A stretch of DNA of 64,000 nt from the NCBI GenBank assembly GCA_032191485.1, contig JAVDOI010000039.1, positions 1,270,332 to 1,334,331 of the forward strand, written 5' to 3'. The notes below the pieces were generated by a model. That model had not been told where the DNA came from. It searched no databases and saw only the letters and a program-made list of their open reading frames with translations. Position numbers and translations under genes: made by a program. Shown piece after piece: positions 14,025-25,225 of the stretch. The DNA is from Leptoclinus maculatus (Eukaryota; Chordata; Actinopteri; Perciformes; Stichaeidae). Within the stretch, counting starts at the first letter, position 1, and each line of letters starts with the position of its first letter.

Positions 14025-14120
14025 AGTCAAAGCGTCCTTGAGCGAGATACTGAACCCCCGAAATTGCTCCTAAACATGCTTATGATGGGTCAAACTTCAT
14101 TTATGTAATGTAAATGACGA
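14025..14120 (+). mobile_element. SINE 3' fragment
   Basis: CGTCCTTGAGCGAGATACTG AACCCCCGAAATTGCTCCTAA is the typical body of fish tRNA-derived SINEs. It also resembles 32310-32370. The tRNA-like head is missing. Confidence 0.6.
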
Positions 14121-14491
14121 AACGTAGAAACGACACTATCTATGCTGTAGGTTTTGAGATGCGGAGCAGTGAACATCTGCAGAGCACAGTGAGCGCTTCT
14201 TGTCCACAACAAAAGGTAATAATCTGCTTACATCATTAAGGTTTCCGTCACAGACAAATGTGCAAATTGATTTTACAGCTAAGTATTCGTGTCATATGCA
14301 ATTCTGCACTTGTGTTTCACACGTCTGTGTGGATGTGTGTGTGTGTGTGTGTGTTTCTGCTGAAATAAATCATTTCAGCACAGCTGCAGTCTGCTGCTCT
14401 ATCAAGCTTCAGATAAGCCTTCTCAAATCTCCCTCCAACCATCATGTGGCCTCGCAGCGCTCACGGCCTGGCCGCCTCTCAAACCTCTCAC

Positions 14492-14493
<2 letters not shown>

Positions 14494-14543
<50 letters not shown>
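14494..14543 (+). repeat. (GT)n microsatellite
   Basis: About 50 bp perfect run. A shorter one lies at 14333-14352. Confidence 0.97.
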
Positions 14544-14545
<2 letters not shown>

Positions 14546-14977
14546 CAGCATGTGTTTGCCCCTGTGTTTAAGAGAATGTGCAAGTGAACAGAATGCTTGG
14601 GAGCAAATGTGTGTTTGAGAGGACGTGTTAGTGTGAGTGAGTGTGTGATTATGGGCGTAACTATGCCTACTAATCCCTGCAGGATGATGAGGAATCCTCT
14701 GCTCTCTTTGCATCAGCAGCTGATGGGAAGACACTTTTTAGTTGTGCAACATTTTAAATGTCTTAGATGTTTAAATAGATATTAAACTAAACCAAATCAC
14801 AATTTTAGGACTTAGTTTCATAGTTTTTGGAGGTGCAACAAAAGACGAAACAAAGCAACCTGAGCAACTAAAAGCAGACTGAGTAAAGAGTGTGAACGTG
14901 AGGTGGAGGAGGAGAGAGAAGAAGAAAGGATGTGGATGGAGGAGAACTGGTTGGGTAGGAATAGGAGTTGTGAGAGA

Positions 14978-14981
<4 letters not shown>

Positions 14982-15037
<56 letters not shown>
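14982..15037 (+). repeat. (GT)n microsatellite
   Basis: Perfect run of about 56 bp. Confidence 0.97.
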
Positions 15038-15045
<8 letters not shown>

Positions 15046-15180
15046 CACAGAGGCCACAGAGGCAGATGGAGTTTGGATTTAGGCTCCTGCGGACGGACCC
15101 GTCACATTTCATTCTTCACTACTGCTGAGTGACTCTTTGGTGCAAATCGCTCACACACTACTCGCACTACATGCATGGAC

Positions 15181-15183
<3 letters not shown>

Positions 15184-15223
<40 letters not shown>
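15184..15223 (+). repeat. (CA)n microsatellite
   Basis: About 40 bp. It lies only 150 bp from the (GT)n at 14982-15037, so the two are mutually complementary. Confidence 0.97.
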
Positions 15224-15224
<1 letters not shown>

Positions 15225-15622
15225 AAGTCATGCATTCAGATACAATCTACCACTTAAGACTGAAGACACCTGAACACTTAAGACTTAGCAAAGGGACAAT
15301 TAATAAAATAAAGACATATTGAAACTTTAGATTTCATTAATTATGAGATTAAGATGTTATCATTATGAAATCTGTCTAATGATTAAAGATATGGATCTCA
15401 TAGATAAAAGGGAAAATTACAAAATGTCTTCGGTGAAGCTAATATACTAAAGAATTAAAGGTCCTATTGTCGTCATAACTGCCTTTTGTTCTGGTTTCAA
15501 AATGCTGCTTGTGGATCATCGCTTTTAAAAACCAGTTCCTGACCAATGTTTTCCTTCTTTTCACTTATTCTTCCAGCTCAAACCAAAACTCACAGAGAGC
15601 AGCGCTGCAGTATGAATCAGTC

Positions 15623-15670
15623 AACACACACACACACACACACACACACTCATAAACACACACACACACA
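15623..15670 (+). repeat. (CA)n, interrupted
   Basis: Two CA runs separated by TCATAA. Confidence 0.9.
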
Positions 15671-15895
15671 TGTGCTTCTAGTTGACGTGCTCTGAGTGAG
15701 AGCGAGTGGTTTTTGGATGAAGGCCTTCTGCACGCGTAATATAGCTCAATGAGGACACATTAGCCGTTAGCTTCCCAGCAGAGAGTCCCTAATGAGCTGA
15801 GGAGAGCTCAGCACCTCTCACACAGAAACACAAGCACACTCTCACAGACACAATGTGCATGTGTAGTACCGTAACACACATGTAGGAATGTATGC

Positions 15896-15952
<57 letters not shown>
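15896..15952 (+). repeat. (CA)n microsatellite
   Basis: About 57 bp perfect run. Confidence 0.97.
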
Positions 15953-15956
<4 letters not shown>

Positions 15957-16423
15957 CTTTACTCCTGTGGGATTTTAAAAAGGCAGAAAGTGGAAACATG
16001 CTAGCGGCAGAGAAACAGATTCCACCCGTCTTTCTCCTGGTCAAATATATTGATGTAATTATCTATAATCTAATAATCTAATCGACAGCAAGGGGTCCAG
16101 AGAGTTCAGGCTCTAATAACAGCACACACATAATAAAATATAGGGTACATGAGGCAATGTGGTGGTTCGGAGGACAACGTCCAGGCTTTTTGATCTTAAT
16201 GTGAATTTGTATCTGAAGAGTTGAATGAAAGCTGATTCACTCTCAAAACAAGATTAAACAAAGAATCATCAAAATCCATCCAGCACAGTGACAGATATTT
16301 AGATTTCCAGTCTCCAGTAATCATCAATCTCCCCAAAAAAACACTAGATCCTACATTTCCCATGATGCAACTTCAACAGCATCTTTCATTACACCCTCCC
16401 TGTTAATACGCACATCTTTTAAG
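15953..16423. other. Unique spacer
   Basis: No gene or known repeat recognised. Confidence 0.5.
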
Positions 16424-16857
16424 CTCCATGCATCGGGCCCCATGCATCGGGCTCCATGCATCGGGCTCCATGCATCGGGCTCCATGCATCGGGCTCCATG
16501 CATCGGGCTCCATGCATCGGGCTCCATGCATCGGGCTCCATGCATCGGGCCCCATGCATCGGGCCCCATGCATCGGGCCCCATGCATCGGGCCCCATGCA
16601 TCGGGCTCCATGCATCGGGCCCCATGCATCGGGCCCCATGCATCGGGCCCCATGCATCGGGCCCCATGCATCGGGCCCCATGCATCGGGCCCCATGCATC
16701 GGGCCCCATGCATCGGGCCCCATGCATCGGGCTCCATGCATCGGGCTCCATGCATCGGGCTCCATGCATCGGGCTCCATGCATCGGGCCCCATGCATCGG
16801 GCTCCATGCATCAGGCTCCATGCATCAGGCTCCATGCATCAGGCTCCATGCATCAGG
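16424..16857 (+). repeat. 14-bp minisatellite, 31 copies
   Basis: The unit CTCCATGCATCGGG occupies exactly 31 x 14 bp, with C/T alternation at the second base and ATCAGG in the last copies. Each unit holds the palindrome ATGCAT, and CCCC variants create GGGCCC. No stop arises in several frames, so long frames on both strands are artefacts. Confidence 0.98.
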
Positions 16858-17053
16858 CCTCAACAAAGCTCCTCCCGATCCAAAGGAGACATCCTAACAT
16901 GGTTTCCACAGGCTGAGTAGTCAGAGCTGGCTGACATTTCTGTAGTTCTTTGGGCTCAGTGGAAGATTTTACGATAAAACACATCACAGTGAACACACTT
17001 GTCTGCTTGCCAGGGGCAAGTCAAATATCACGTGGCTTGGGGTAACCTTCCAA

Positions 17054-17149
17054 AATGTCGGCGGCGAAATCTCCAAACTCGAGGCTTTAAAACGACTAAT
17101 GGGAGACGTCACGATGACTACGTCCAATTCTTATATACAGTCTATGGTC
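17054..17149 (+). repeat. Family A fragment A5 (right end)
   Basis: CTCCAAACTCGAGGCTTTAA through TTATATACAGTCTATGG matches the right end of A10. Confidence 0.75.
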
Positions 17150-18903
17150 AATACCAATAAATACAGTTTCTGGAAAGGACACACAGAAACACTGCACTGG
17201 AGGAAAGATTATCTGGACAGAGATCACTCGGAGTAACTGAGGAAATATGTTTTATTATAAATGTGGTGAATAAATCCTTTGATTGCCTCACAGTACATTC
17301 CCCACAGAGCTCCGCCATTAACACGTTAGAGACTGAACGCCCTGTTGCTCTCCTTCACATTTCACTGCAACTCTGAATTGCAAAGACACACTTCAGACTA
17401 CACGTGCACGAGCCTCAACACCAAATGATCGGGACGTTAGGCCCATTATCCAACAATCAGATCCCAGTGAAGCACGTTCAATTCTTAACTTGTTCTTTAC
17501 CTGCATTGAGCTCAACTCAAAAGCACTTTAAACTTAACGGACTCACTGTGATTTTGCTGGTTTTAGTTCTCGTAACGCGACAACACAAACCACATGTAAG
17601 AGGAAGGGAATGCCGCTGATCAGCACAAAGTCACAAGACTTATCGCCCCTCACATTTAACCACTCGCGAGCTGGCCAACGCTGTTCTGTTCCTTCCCACA
17701 GGTGTTAGGAGTTAATGCCTGCCGGTCATGTGACGGTTTCGCTGGGCTCTGGTCCCTCAGGAGGCCCCGGGAGGTGTCGGGCGGCCCCGTGGCCCTTCAT
17801 CTGGGTTAGGAATACCGGCGTTAATGACTTCTCACGCGGGACCAAACCGGCTGCACACAAACAAGGGAGACGCTGGAGGAATTCAAAAAAAAGAAAGAAA
17901 CTTGAAACATACCGTCGTGTGTCACGGTGTGTCACTGAATAATAAACAAGATATGTAAATGCACCGCATCGCTTTGAACACGACAAGGCTGCAGGACAAG
18001 AGATGTAGAGAGGTGAAATGCATCATGGGAAAACATCTCTTCCACAATGAATCCTGTCGGCAGAGTTAAAGGTTCAGTTCACCCAAATCATAATCATAAT
18101 CATAATCAGTAATCAGCTGGTTGATTTATCTGAAATAACTTCTAGAACACAATGAACTGAACGTTTTTATGCAGCTTTACTCATTATTAATGAGCGATTT
18201 TACACTAATTTAACAAAGAGAGCGAATAAGCATCAGACAGGAGACGAAGGAAACGAGAGTGTGTCTCGAATGCAGAATTATATCCGATGAATGCAATTTA
18301 ATTAAATATAAATGGATATTTGTATTGCTTCTTATAATTTGTTATAATTTATTTGATTATATTTTATGTGCTTTTATATTAACTAAACATGCATCACCAG
18401 GATGACAATCAACATCTTTAACAGCAATATTGAAATATCCCTCACATAAACTAAAATATGTGTTTTAGGGTGCAGGTTTACTGTGTGTTTGTTATTCCCC
18501 CTTCTTCCATACATGTATTATGTTAAGACGTTGCCACTGATGGCCATGAAGCGGTTGATCGTTGAGCGTCTCTTCCTCTTCGAGCCCTGAAATACCGAAG
18601 TTCTTTAAAGATTAGGATGCATGCACACACACAGACACACACTATTGCATGCAGAGTTTGACCTCATGCCAAGGTATCAGTTCATCTCATTAGTGAATCC
18701 CCCTCTCTGTGGGGGGGGGTTTCCAGGCTAAATCAAACAACATGTTCTCAGCAGAGACGCAGAGAAAAGTTGGAAAAGGACAAAACGAAGAGAAGGAAGA
18801 ACAAGTTGAGATGTCGGAGCAACCTGGAAAGACGAAGATGTTGAACAACTTTCCAGGAAGACGGTGGATTGTTAGGTTGAACAGCTCTGAGGCTGGGCAG
18901 GAT

Positions 18904-18951
<48 letters not shown>

Positions 18952-19729
18952 CTGGATACATGCAGACTTGACAGCAGTGATCATCATTATAAATTGACAT
19001 CCTGAGCCTGCAGAACACACAGGAATGAATAATTCACACCATAAAAGATACCAAAACAATGTGACATTCTGCAGGAACACGTGAGATTACTGAGATTCCT
19101 GTACACTGATTTAAGAGGTTGAAGTTTTGTTGTAAATCCTATTATTTCACGATACTAAGCCTTTATTTTGAGAACCTCAGTCAGTATTTAGAGTCATTAC
19201 GTCATTGTTTTGAGATTCTAAGTCGTTGTTTTGAGAACGTTTGTCATTATAATGACCATAACTCTTTTCTTTTCATTAAATAATAACACCGATAGTAATA
19301 TATGTGTGTGTGTGTGTGTGTGTGTGTAATTAGTATACTGCTACCATATGCATATATATTTACACACTGTAATATTATATCTTGTTTTAATTGTTAGTTT
19401 CAATGTCCCAAAGTCTAAATAATATTTGATACAAAATTATGCAATGAAAGTACTGCGTTTAATAACGGTGCTAATTCAAATTAAATTAAATTGAGTTCCA
19501 ACGTTGCAGCATTTCTAAACCTCCTTTACTGTCTTTGCAGACTATCAGTGGTGTTGAAGGGATGCATGGACACTGACAGCCACTAGGGGGGGGATGTGAG
19601 TCTTCTTCTGCAGCCTGCAGCAGAGGCTGATGCGTTTGACTCAAGATGAGGGAGGAAGTGAAAAGTTTGGAGGCAGAATTTTTTTTTAAAACCTACTAAT
19701 TCTGTCTTGTTCCAGAGGGGAGGCCACAC
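17150..19729. other. Gene-free stretch
   Basis: Includes a unique GC-rich patch (17640-17900) of unknown role, (CA)n at 18905-18950 and (GT)n at 19305-19326. No exon recognised. Confidence 0.5.
18905..18950 (+). repeat. (CA)n microsatellite
   Basis: About 46 bp perfect run. Confidence 0.97.
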
Positions 19730-19749
19730 AGCTCCCAGTGTTCCCAGGC

Positions 19750-20080
19750 CCGGGCGCACTGGTAAAGGGTTTCCACCTCTGCTGGTAATAGCAACCTCAG
19801 CTAATTAACCACAGGCATTTAATTTGAGCCGGAGGAGACCTGAGCCTCGCTCCCAAATGTCCCTGGAGGAAACGGGGATGAGGGGGGGGGGGAGGCAGAA
19901 GGACCAATAAAAACGGGCAGGAGGTGCAGAGGTTTTTGGGGCTCGAGCACCTGTCACATGCAGCCTGGGAGCAATGAATGCTATTGATGAGCCGGGCAAG
20001 GTCAGCCTCCGCCCGGCCTCTTCGGGGGGGATCTCCGGCGCAAAGCCAGGGGGATTGTTGGACACCTGTCAATCAGACGG
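19750..20080. promoter_or_regulatory. Candidate conserved non-coding element
   Basis: Unique sequence of balanced composition with homeodomain-type sites (CAGCTAATTAACC, GCATTTAATTTG). It also has CACCTGTCAC and an AATGAATGCTATTGATGAG block, interrupted by one G run. Chosen by appearance only; no alignment was possible. Confidence 0.25.
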
Positions 20081-20278
20081 GAGGAGGGAAACAAGCTGGA
20101 CTCGGCTACTGTGCCTCGGCCGTAAGACCCCGAGGAGAGCTCACGACATTCTCACGGAAACCCCTGTAGCAAAGATAATGATCTTATATGAAGGATGAGA
20201 TGAGTCACAGTCTCCAGCACTAAGCAGGCTTTTTGATTGTTTGTGGGAAGTGTGTGACGTGTTTTATTTTTTATTTGA

Positions 20279-20403
20279 TCACTGGTTGCATAAAAACAAG
20301 ATGGCGACGGCCAAAACGCCGAACTCAAGGCTTCAAAACATCAGTCCACAAACCAATGACGTCATGATGACTACGTCCACTTCTTATACGGTCTGTGGTA
20401 AAA
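20279..20403 (+). repeat. Family A fragment A4 (right part)
   Basis: ACTGGTTGCATAAAAACAAG ATGGCGACGGCC through CCACTTCTTATACGGTCTGTGG. The left two-thirds is absent. Confidence 0.85.
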
Positions 20404-21689
20404 ACCAAGACATTCTTAATGTTTGACATCTCTCTGACCCTCCTATCAGTCTTACTGCACCTGTTCAGTTGGAAGAATTAACACCTTTATCATCTTATCG
20501 CCCCATTCTTTATTGAATTTTCTCTACATACCTGTTTTTTGCAAATCAGGAACTTAAATTTATTGCAATATTTAATAATTTTCTAGCCAAAGTAGTCACG
20601 GCCGGATTGATGCTCGAGTCAGAAGTCAAAGGTCAATTTGACCCTGTTAGTCGTCACTTAGTTAAATACGTTATTTAGGAATATGCACCTTTACCTTTTG
20701 ACACATGGCCCAATAAACAGTCACAGTTCAGATGAATTTGGAACAGAAACCAAATAATATAAAAGTTCATGTTGGCGACTGATGCAAGAAAAAAAGAGTT
20801 TTTATCATTTTGGTCTGGTAGTCATAAACTTGATGTGTTATTTATTCAGAAAATGTGCACTTAATCACATTACTATAAACACGGGACCTTTGGGGGGCCC
20901 CTGAGGGTCTGGAGTCTCGGTGCGGTTGCCCGCTTCGAGTTAAATTAAGCCGAAAGAAGTCTTCCTGAGTGATGACTCAATTGTTGCAGGAATAAAATGA
21001 CAACTGGAGTGGATATCCATGTGACAAAGAAAACACGATTTCACCTTTAAGTACCATCAGAGACATGTGGTTCAATCATTTCAGTGCTATGTGATGAAGA
21101 CAGCATGCTCGTCTCTTCGTGTCCTCACAGGTGTTGGTGTGTGTGTTTGATCATTCACACAGTGGAGGTCTCTAGCTTGCTGGCTCAGCTCCCCGTAGGA
21201 AATGGCATTAGTTAGGGGAAAAGATGGGACGTCCTGTGGAAGCCTGGGCGATCCCATCGGGGACTGACCCCTGACCTCTCGTCTGAGAGAGAGGACGAGG
21301 GAGGGTTGTGTTGAGAGGGGATAAGAAAGCGAGAAGGACACCAAGATGATTGAATTTGAGTTTTTAGGGTTTAAGGAGGGGGTTTAAGGATTTAGTGAGA
21401 AATCAAAAACCCTCCTCCTCCTCCTCTCCCTTCTCTTCTTCCCCTCCGTCGTCCACATGGACCCTTGCAGCTGTCCCTTTTCCCTCTCATTTTTTTCTCC
21501 GTCAGATTTCGGCCTATAATTAGCAGAAAGACCTCGGTGACTCTCTCTGCACACATGTGAGTGTGAGCCCAGAACTAATGGTCTAAATCCACACAACCCC
21601 CTCCGCCGAGCCTCCAGATCCGCAAAGAGTGACAGGTTCACATGTGGGGGGGGGGGGGGGGGGGTTCTCACTGGGTTCTCACTGGCCGT
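20404..21689. other. Gene-free stretch
   Basis: Unique AT-rich DNA followed by a purine/pyrimidine-rich part; a G19 run lies at 21646-21664. No gene recognised. Confidence 0.5.
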
Positions 21690-22035
21690 GCAGCCTTAAA
21701 GGGCAAAAAAAACCACGTAGAGGTCTCCTCCCGCAGTGCCAAGTGGGCATCTCTAAGCCCCCCTACAGAGTCCTTCGCCCGGCATTCCTGCCGTGGCACG
21801 GAGCTCCCACCTGCTGCCCGCGTCGCGTTTAAAGACCGGTTTTATAGAAGCGGCTACGATTCGGGGGTTCCGCGAAGCTACAAAGAGGAGCGCAGAGGCC
21901 GCGGAGGCTTCAGTGAGAACTTTTCCATTACATCCGCCGTCCGAGAGCAAGGTCGTGTCGTTTGCAGGTCGGCGGTTCGTCGGCGTGCTCTCGTCATGCC
22001 GGAGTGACCGGGCGGTGCCAGTCGGGCCTTCCTAG
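21690..22035. other. CpG-rich unique patch
   Basis: About 350 bp with many CpGs (GCCCGCGTCGCGTTTAAAG, GCGAAGCTAC, GGTCGGCGGTTCGTCGGCG) inside AT-rich surroundings. Two frames are open but neither resembles a family I know. It could be an orphan CpG island. Confidence 0.3.
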
Positions 22036-22261
22036 AAATCCATCCACGTCACTGTGATTCAAACACCTGCTGCCATTCCGCCTCCTTAAGCCATGAACAC
22101 AAAAAACAAAAAAACAAACACTTCACATCAGCTACTTACAAGTTCGTGTTCACCGAATTCTAGAAAGTCATCCAAGTATTTAAATGATTTACCTAAACTT
22201 AAAAGGAACAGTGTGAAGCATTTAGGGGATCTATTGGCAGATCATTATAAGATTATCATAT

Positions 22262-22428
22262 GTTGGTATCTGAAAAAGTATCTAAATCTGCAAAATAACT
22301 GGTAACCAGAAATAATAAAAAGTACCATATTTTCCTCTGGAGTAAAGTGAAGTAAAAAAACAAACAAGTAACTGAAAGTAACACTTAAGACCAGTACTTT
22401 GAGTAAAGTATTGACTTTTTTCTCATGC
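22262..22428 (+). repeat. Dispersed repeat family F fragment
   Basis: AAATCTGCAAAATAACTGGT, TACCATATTTTCCTCTGGAG and GAGTAAAGTATTGAC are pieces of an AGTAA-rich repeat common in fish, also seen at 45730-46200. Confidence 0.6.
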
Positions 22429-23361
22429 AAAATACAAACAGAGTCTATGGAACGCATGTAATGAGATGTGAAACACCATCACGTCTCCAATGAAAGCAGG
22501 AACTGCTCCTCAGGAATCCTCCTCTAACAAACACAAACAGCGAGAGAGAGAACACTCGTACCAGAGGTGGAAGGAGGCCGGAGCAGCAGCGCGACAGCTT
22601 GAAATCCAAGCGTAACTATTTCCAGTGTGACACCGAAGCGTAAGTCAGCGTGCAAAATGAGACAAATGCCGACCCGCATTTTTCGGACGCGGCAATATTT
22701 CCGCGGAAACGTGACACTCATCCCAGAGTAAACCGTGTCGTTAAAGGTATTACAAAGTCATTCCTTTTCCCCCTTTTTCTCACACTTCATTTGGGCATTA
22801 CTCTAGTTTACACAGGCTTTCTGTGGTTATGGTGGATTTGTGTGGTTTATCAAGTTTTCCTGGATTTTCTCCCTTAAACCCACAACACTAAATCACACAT
22901 TTGTCTAAACAGATGTGGTGTTTTTTTACCCACCATGACGTGCAACGTGGACTCGGCACCTTTTCACGTTTTTTGTTACTCGCATGTTCTAATCGATTCA
23001 CTGGGACGCTAATTTAGCAGCATGATCCGTCCTCGAGCTATTATTCATCCAGGAAGTCAGCTGTGACTCACAGCCGTGTTGTAATGAGAGCAGTCAGCTG
23101 TAAACAGATCAACAACGAGACTCCATGAGGCAAAAGCACAACCTGGGAATTAACTCAAACATTCTAATGAGGTTAACGAGAGCAAGTGGGGGGGGGGGGG
23201 ACCCAAAACAATCAAAGCATGAGGTCGCTGCAGCTTGATTGACACGTTCGTGGGGGGGGGGGGGGGATCTTTACTGTAGCAACAGAACTTTGGTTGCTAG
23301 GAACAACACCAGCAGATGGATGGAGTGTCTGATTTTCCGCGCTGACCGACAGTAAGAGGCA

Positions 23362-23407
<46 letters not shown>

Positions 23408-24976
23408 CGTCTATCTATATGAGCGTGGTTATGTGTGGGGATCTTGATTCTCCATGCTCGCAGTTTTGGCACGAAGAAAAAGTATTAGATTCATGTGGGG
23501 GGGGGGGGGACGACGACAAATAATTAATTGACATCAGCTGGTGAGGTCCAGGCAGAAGGTTGCTACTACAAATATAGAAGCTTTTTTTCACCAATAAATC
23601 GTTGCGGGCCTGTAGGCAGAGGCCTCGGGATTGACAGAAAACACTGCCAGGCATCCGCTGCAGCCCTGATTCATGTGACAGAGAGTCTTTCAAGTGGGCG
23701 CTGAAATAGAACTTCAAACGGGTCGGACATCAGCAGAACCACGGCGTCCCCACCGACCGGACTGATACGACAGGATATATACAGGATATATGTGTCCCAC
23801 AAACCCCCCCACCGCTTTCTCACTCAACCTGCCTTCACTAATCTGACATTTTATGACGAATAAACGGCACGGAAATGCAAAATACTTACCTGACATATTA
23901 TATTTGTTGGGCTTTTATTGTAAATCTCATTTACAAAATGAGATTTTACGTAAATAATCAGTATTGTGGATATAATGACTAATATAAAGGCAAATAATAG
24001 AACAGTAAAGTAAAATCACAATCACTCTACTGTAATGCAGCCTTAAAATTACGATTTGCAAAATTAATTCAAATTTAATTATATCATTAAATTGCCTGGC
24101 CATAAACAAAAAAAAAACGCCTTATAAAAGCCTAAAGTGTGAATCTCTAGTGTCCCATGCTGGTTTATAATAGTCCTGAAAACAATATGGTTCTTTAAAA
24201 TCCACTGATTTTAGTTTTTGTTTTGTCTAGAAAATAAACAAAATTGGCAAAACACCTGAAACTTAAGTTAGAAGAGTGTTGAGATGTTTGGTTCTAGCTG
24301 CACAGCATTAAAAGCAGTAATACTGGTCGTTATTCCAGTGAGAAGTTTGTTTTTTCGAGACCTCAAGCGACCAGTGGAGTGACCTGCATTAGTGCACACT
24401 TGTCAGTTTATCAGATTATCAGTTGTAACAGTGAGTGTGTGCTCATAATAGTGCTGCATTAGTGTGAGCTATACGCGTGTGAAGACGGTCAGTAAACACC
24501 TCAGTGCATCAGGGTGTTGAGAGACAATACTGAGGTGGGCAGCAGCCAGTAACAGGGTGACACACGTGGGAAGCTGCTCCTGCACCCACATCGCCGTCAC
24601 CGACACCTGAAGAGCGACCCCCAGTTGTTTCTTCCAGGTGTATCGGCGCTGAACTGTTTTTCGGCGTACGGTATCCGCCGCGTCATAAAATTAGCACCTT
24701 TCCTTAAAGACGGGCGCTGATGTTTTGGAGAGGAGCCTGCCAACGCGAGGGGGGATATTTTGGCAGCCGTGGGTTGATGACGAAGCCGATGATATTTCTG
24801 CTTTTATTGACCTGTCAGTTCTTATGAAAGACGTTCTCTGTAAACGTGGTGTCGAGTCCCTGGAAGGATGAACCTCGGATTAGTTCATTTAAATACAGTT
24901 TAACCATCATAGTGTTAATATAAAGTTTTACCGCCGATCGTTACCGGTTGATATTCAGTGAAAACAACATGTGATC
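22429..24976. other. Gene-free stretch
   Basis: Holds three G runs (23188-23200, 23252-23266, 23497-23509) and (GT)n at 23364-23405. Unique sequence at 24570-24860 (ending in GGATATTTTGGCAGCC and TTATTGACCTGTCAG) could be non-coding conserved DNA. Confidence 0.45.
23364..23405 (+). repeat. (GT)n microsatellite
   Basis: About 42 bp run. Confidence 0.97.
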
Positions 24977-25064
24977 TGGAGATGGGCATCAATGCTTTCT
25001 AGTCAGAGAAGGGCTAGTCGCGTTAGCCGCCCTGGTGCTAACAGCTAACGTGTGGAAGTTCCAT

Positions 25065-25109
25065 TACGATGTGTTCAAGCTCTGCTGCGAAGAGCTTGAA
25101 CACATCGTA
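25065..25109. repeat. Perfect 19-bp inverted repeat (7-nt loop)
   Basis: The left arm 25065-25083 (ACGATGTGTTCAAGCTCT plus one base) is the exact reverse complement of 25091-25109. The loop is GCTGCGA. Confidence 0.9.
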
Positions 25110-25190
25110 TTATGAGCGTATTATACGTTTTTGGTGAGAACGTATTATACATTTTTGGTGAGAACGTATTATACGTTTTTGGTGAGAAAC
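25109..25190 (+). repeat. 24-bp tandem repeat, about 3 copies
   Basis: The unit ACGTATTATACGTTTTTGGT+GAGA is repeated directly after the hairpin, with one base change (ACATTTTT) in the middle copy. Confidence 0.85.
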
Positions 25191-25225
25191 TTGAATAAAT
25201 CCAGTTGTTTGAGGGAGATTTTTCT

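Larger units (their letters stand above)
24977..25225 (+). repeat. Dispersed repeat family B, copy 2
   Basis: It begins GAGATGGGCATCAATGC and shares GCTAACAGCTAACGTG, TTACGATGTGTTCAAGCTCT and CCAGTTGTTTGA with 3100-3390. It contains a perfect hairpin and a 24-bp tandem repeat absent from copy 1. Confidence 0.6.

Noticed and set aside
16424..16857. CRISPR-like regular array
   Set aside because: Units are head-to-tail with no spacers, and the DNA is vertebrate.
16351..16920. Six overlapping frames of 134-162 codons on both strands
   Set aside because: All come from the stop-free 14-bp minisatellite.
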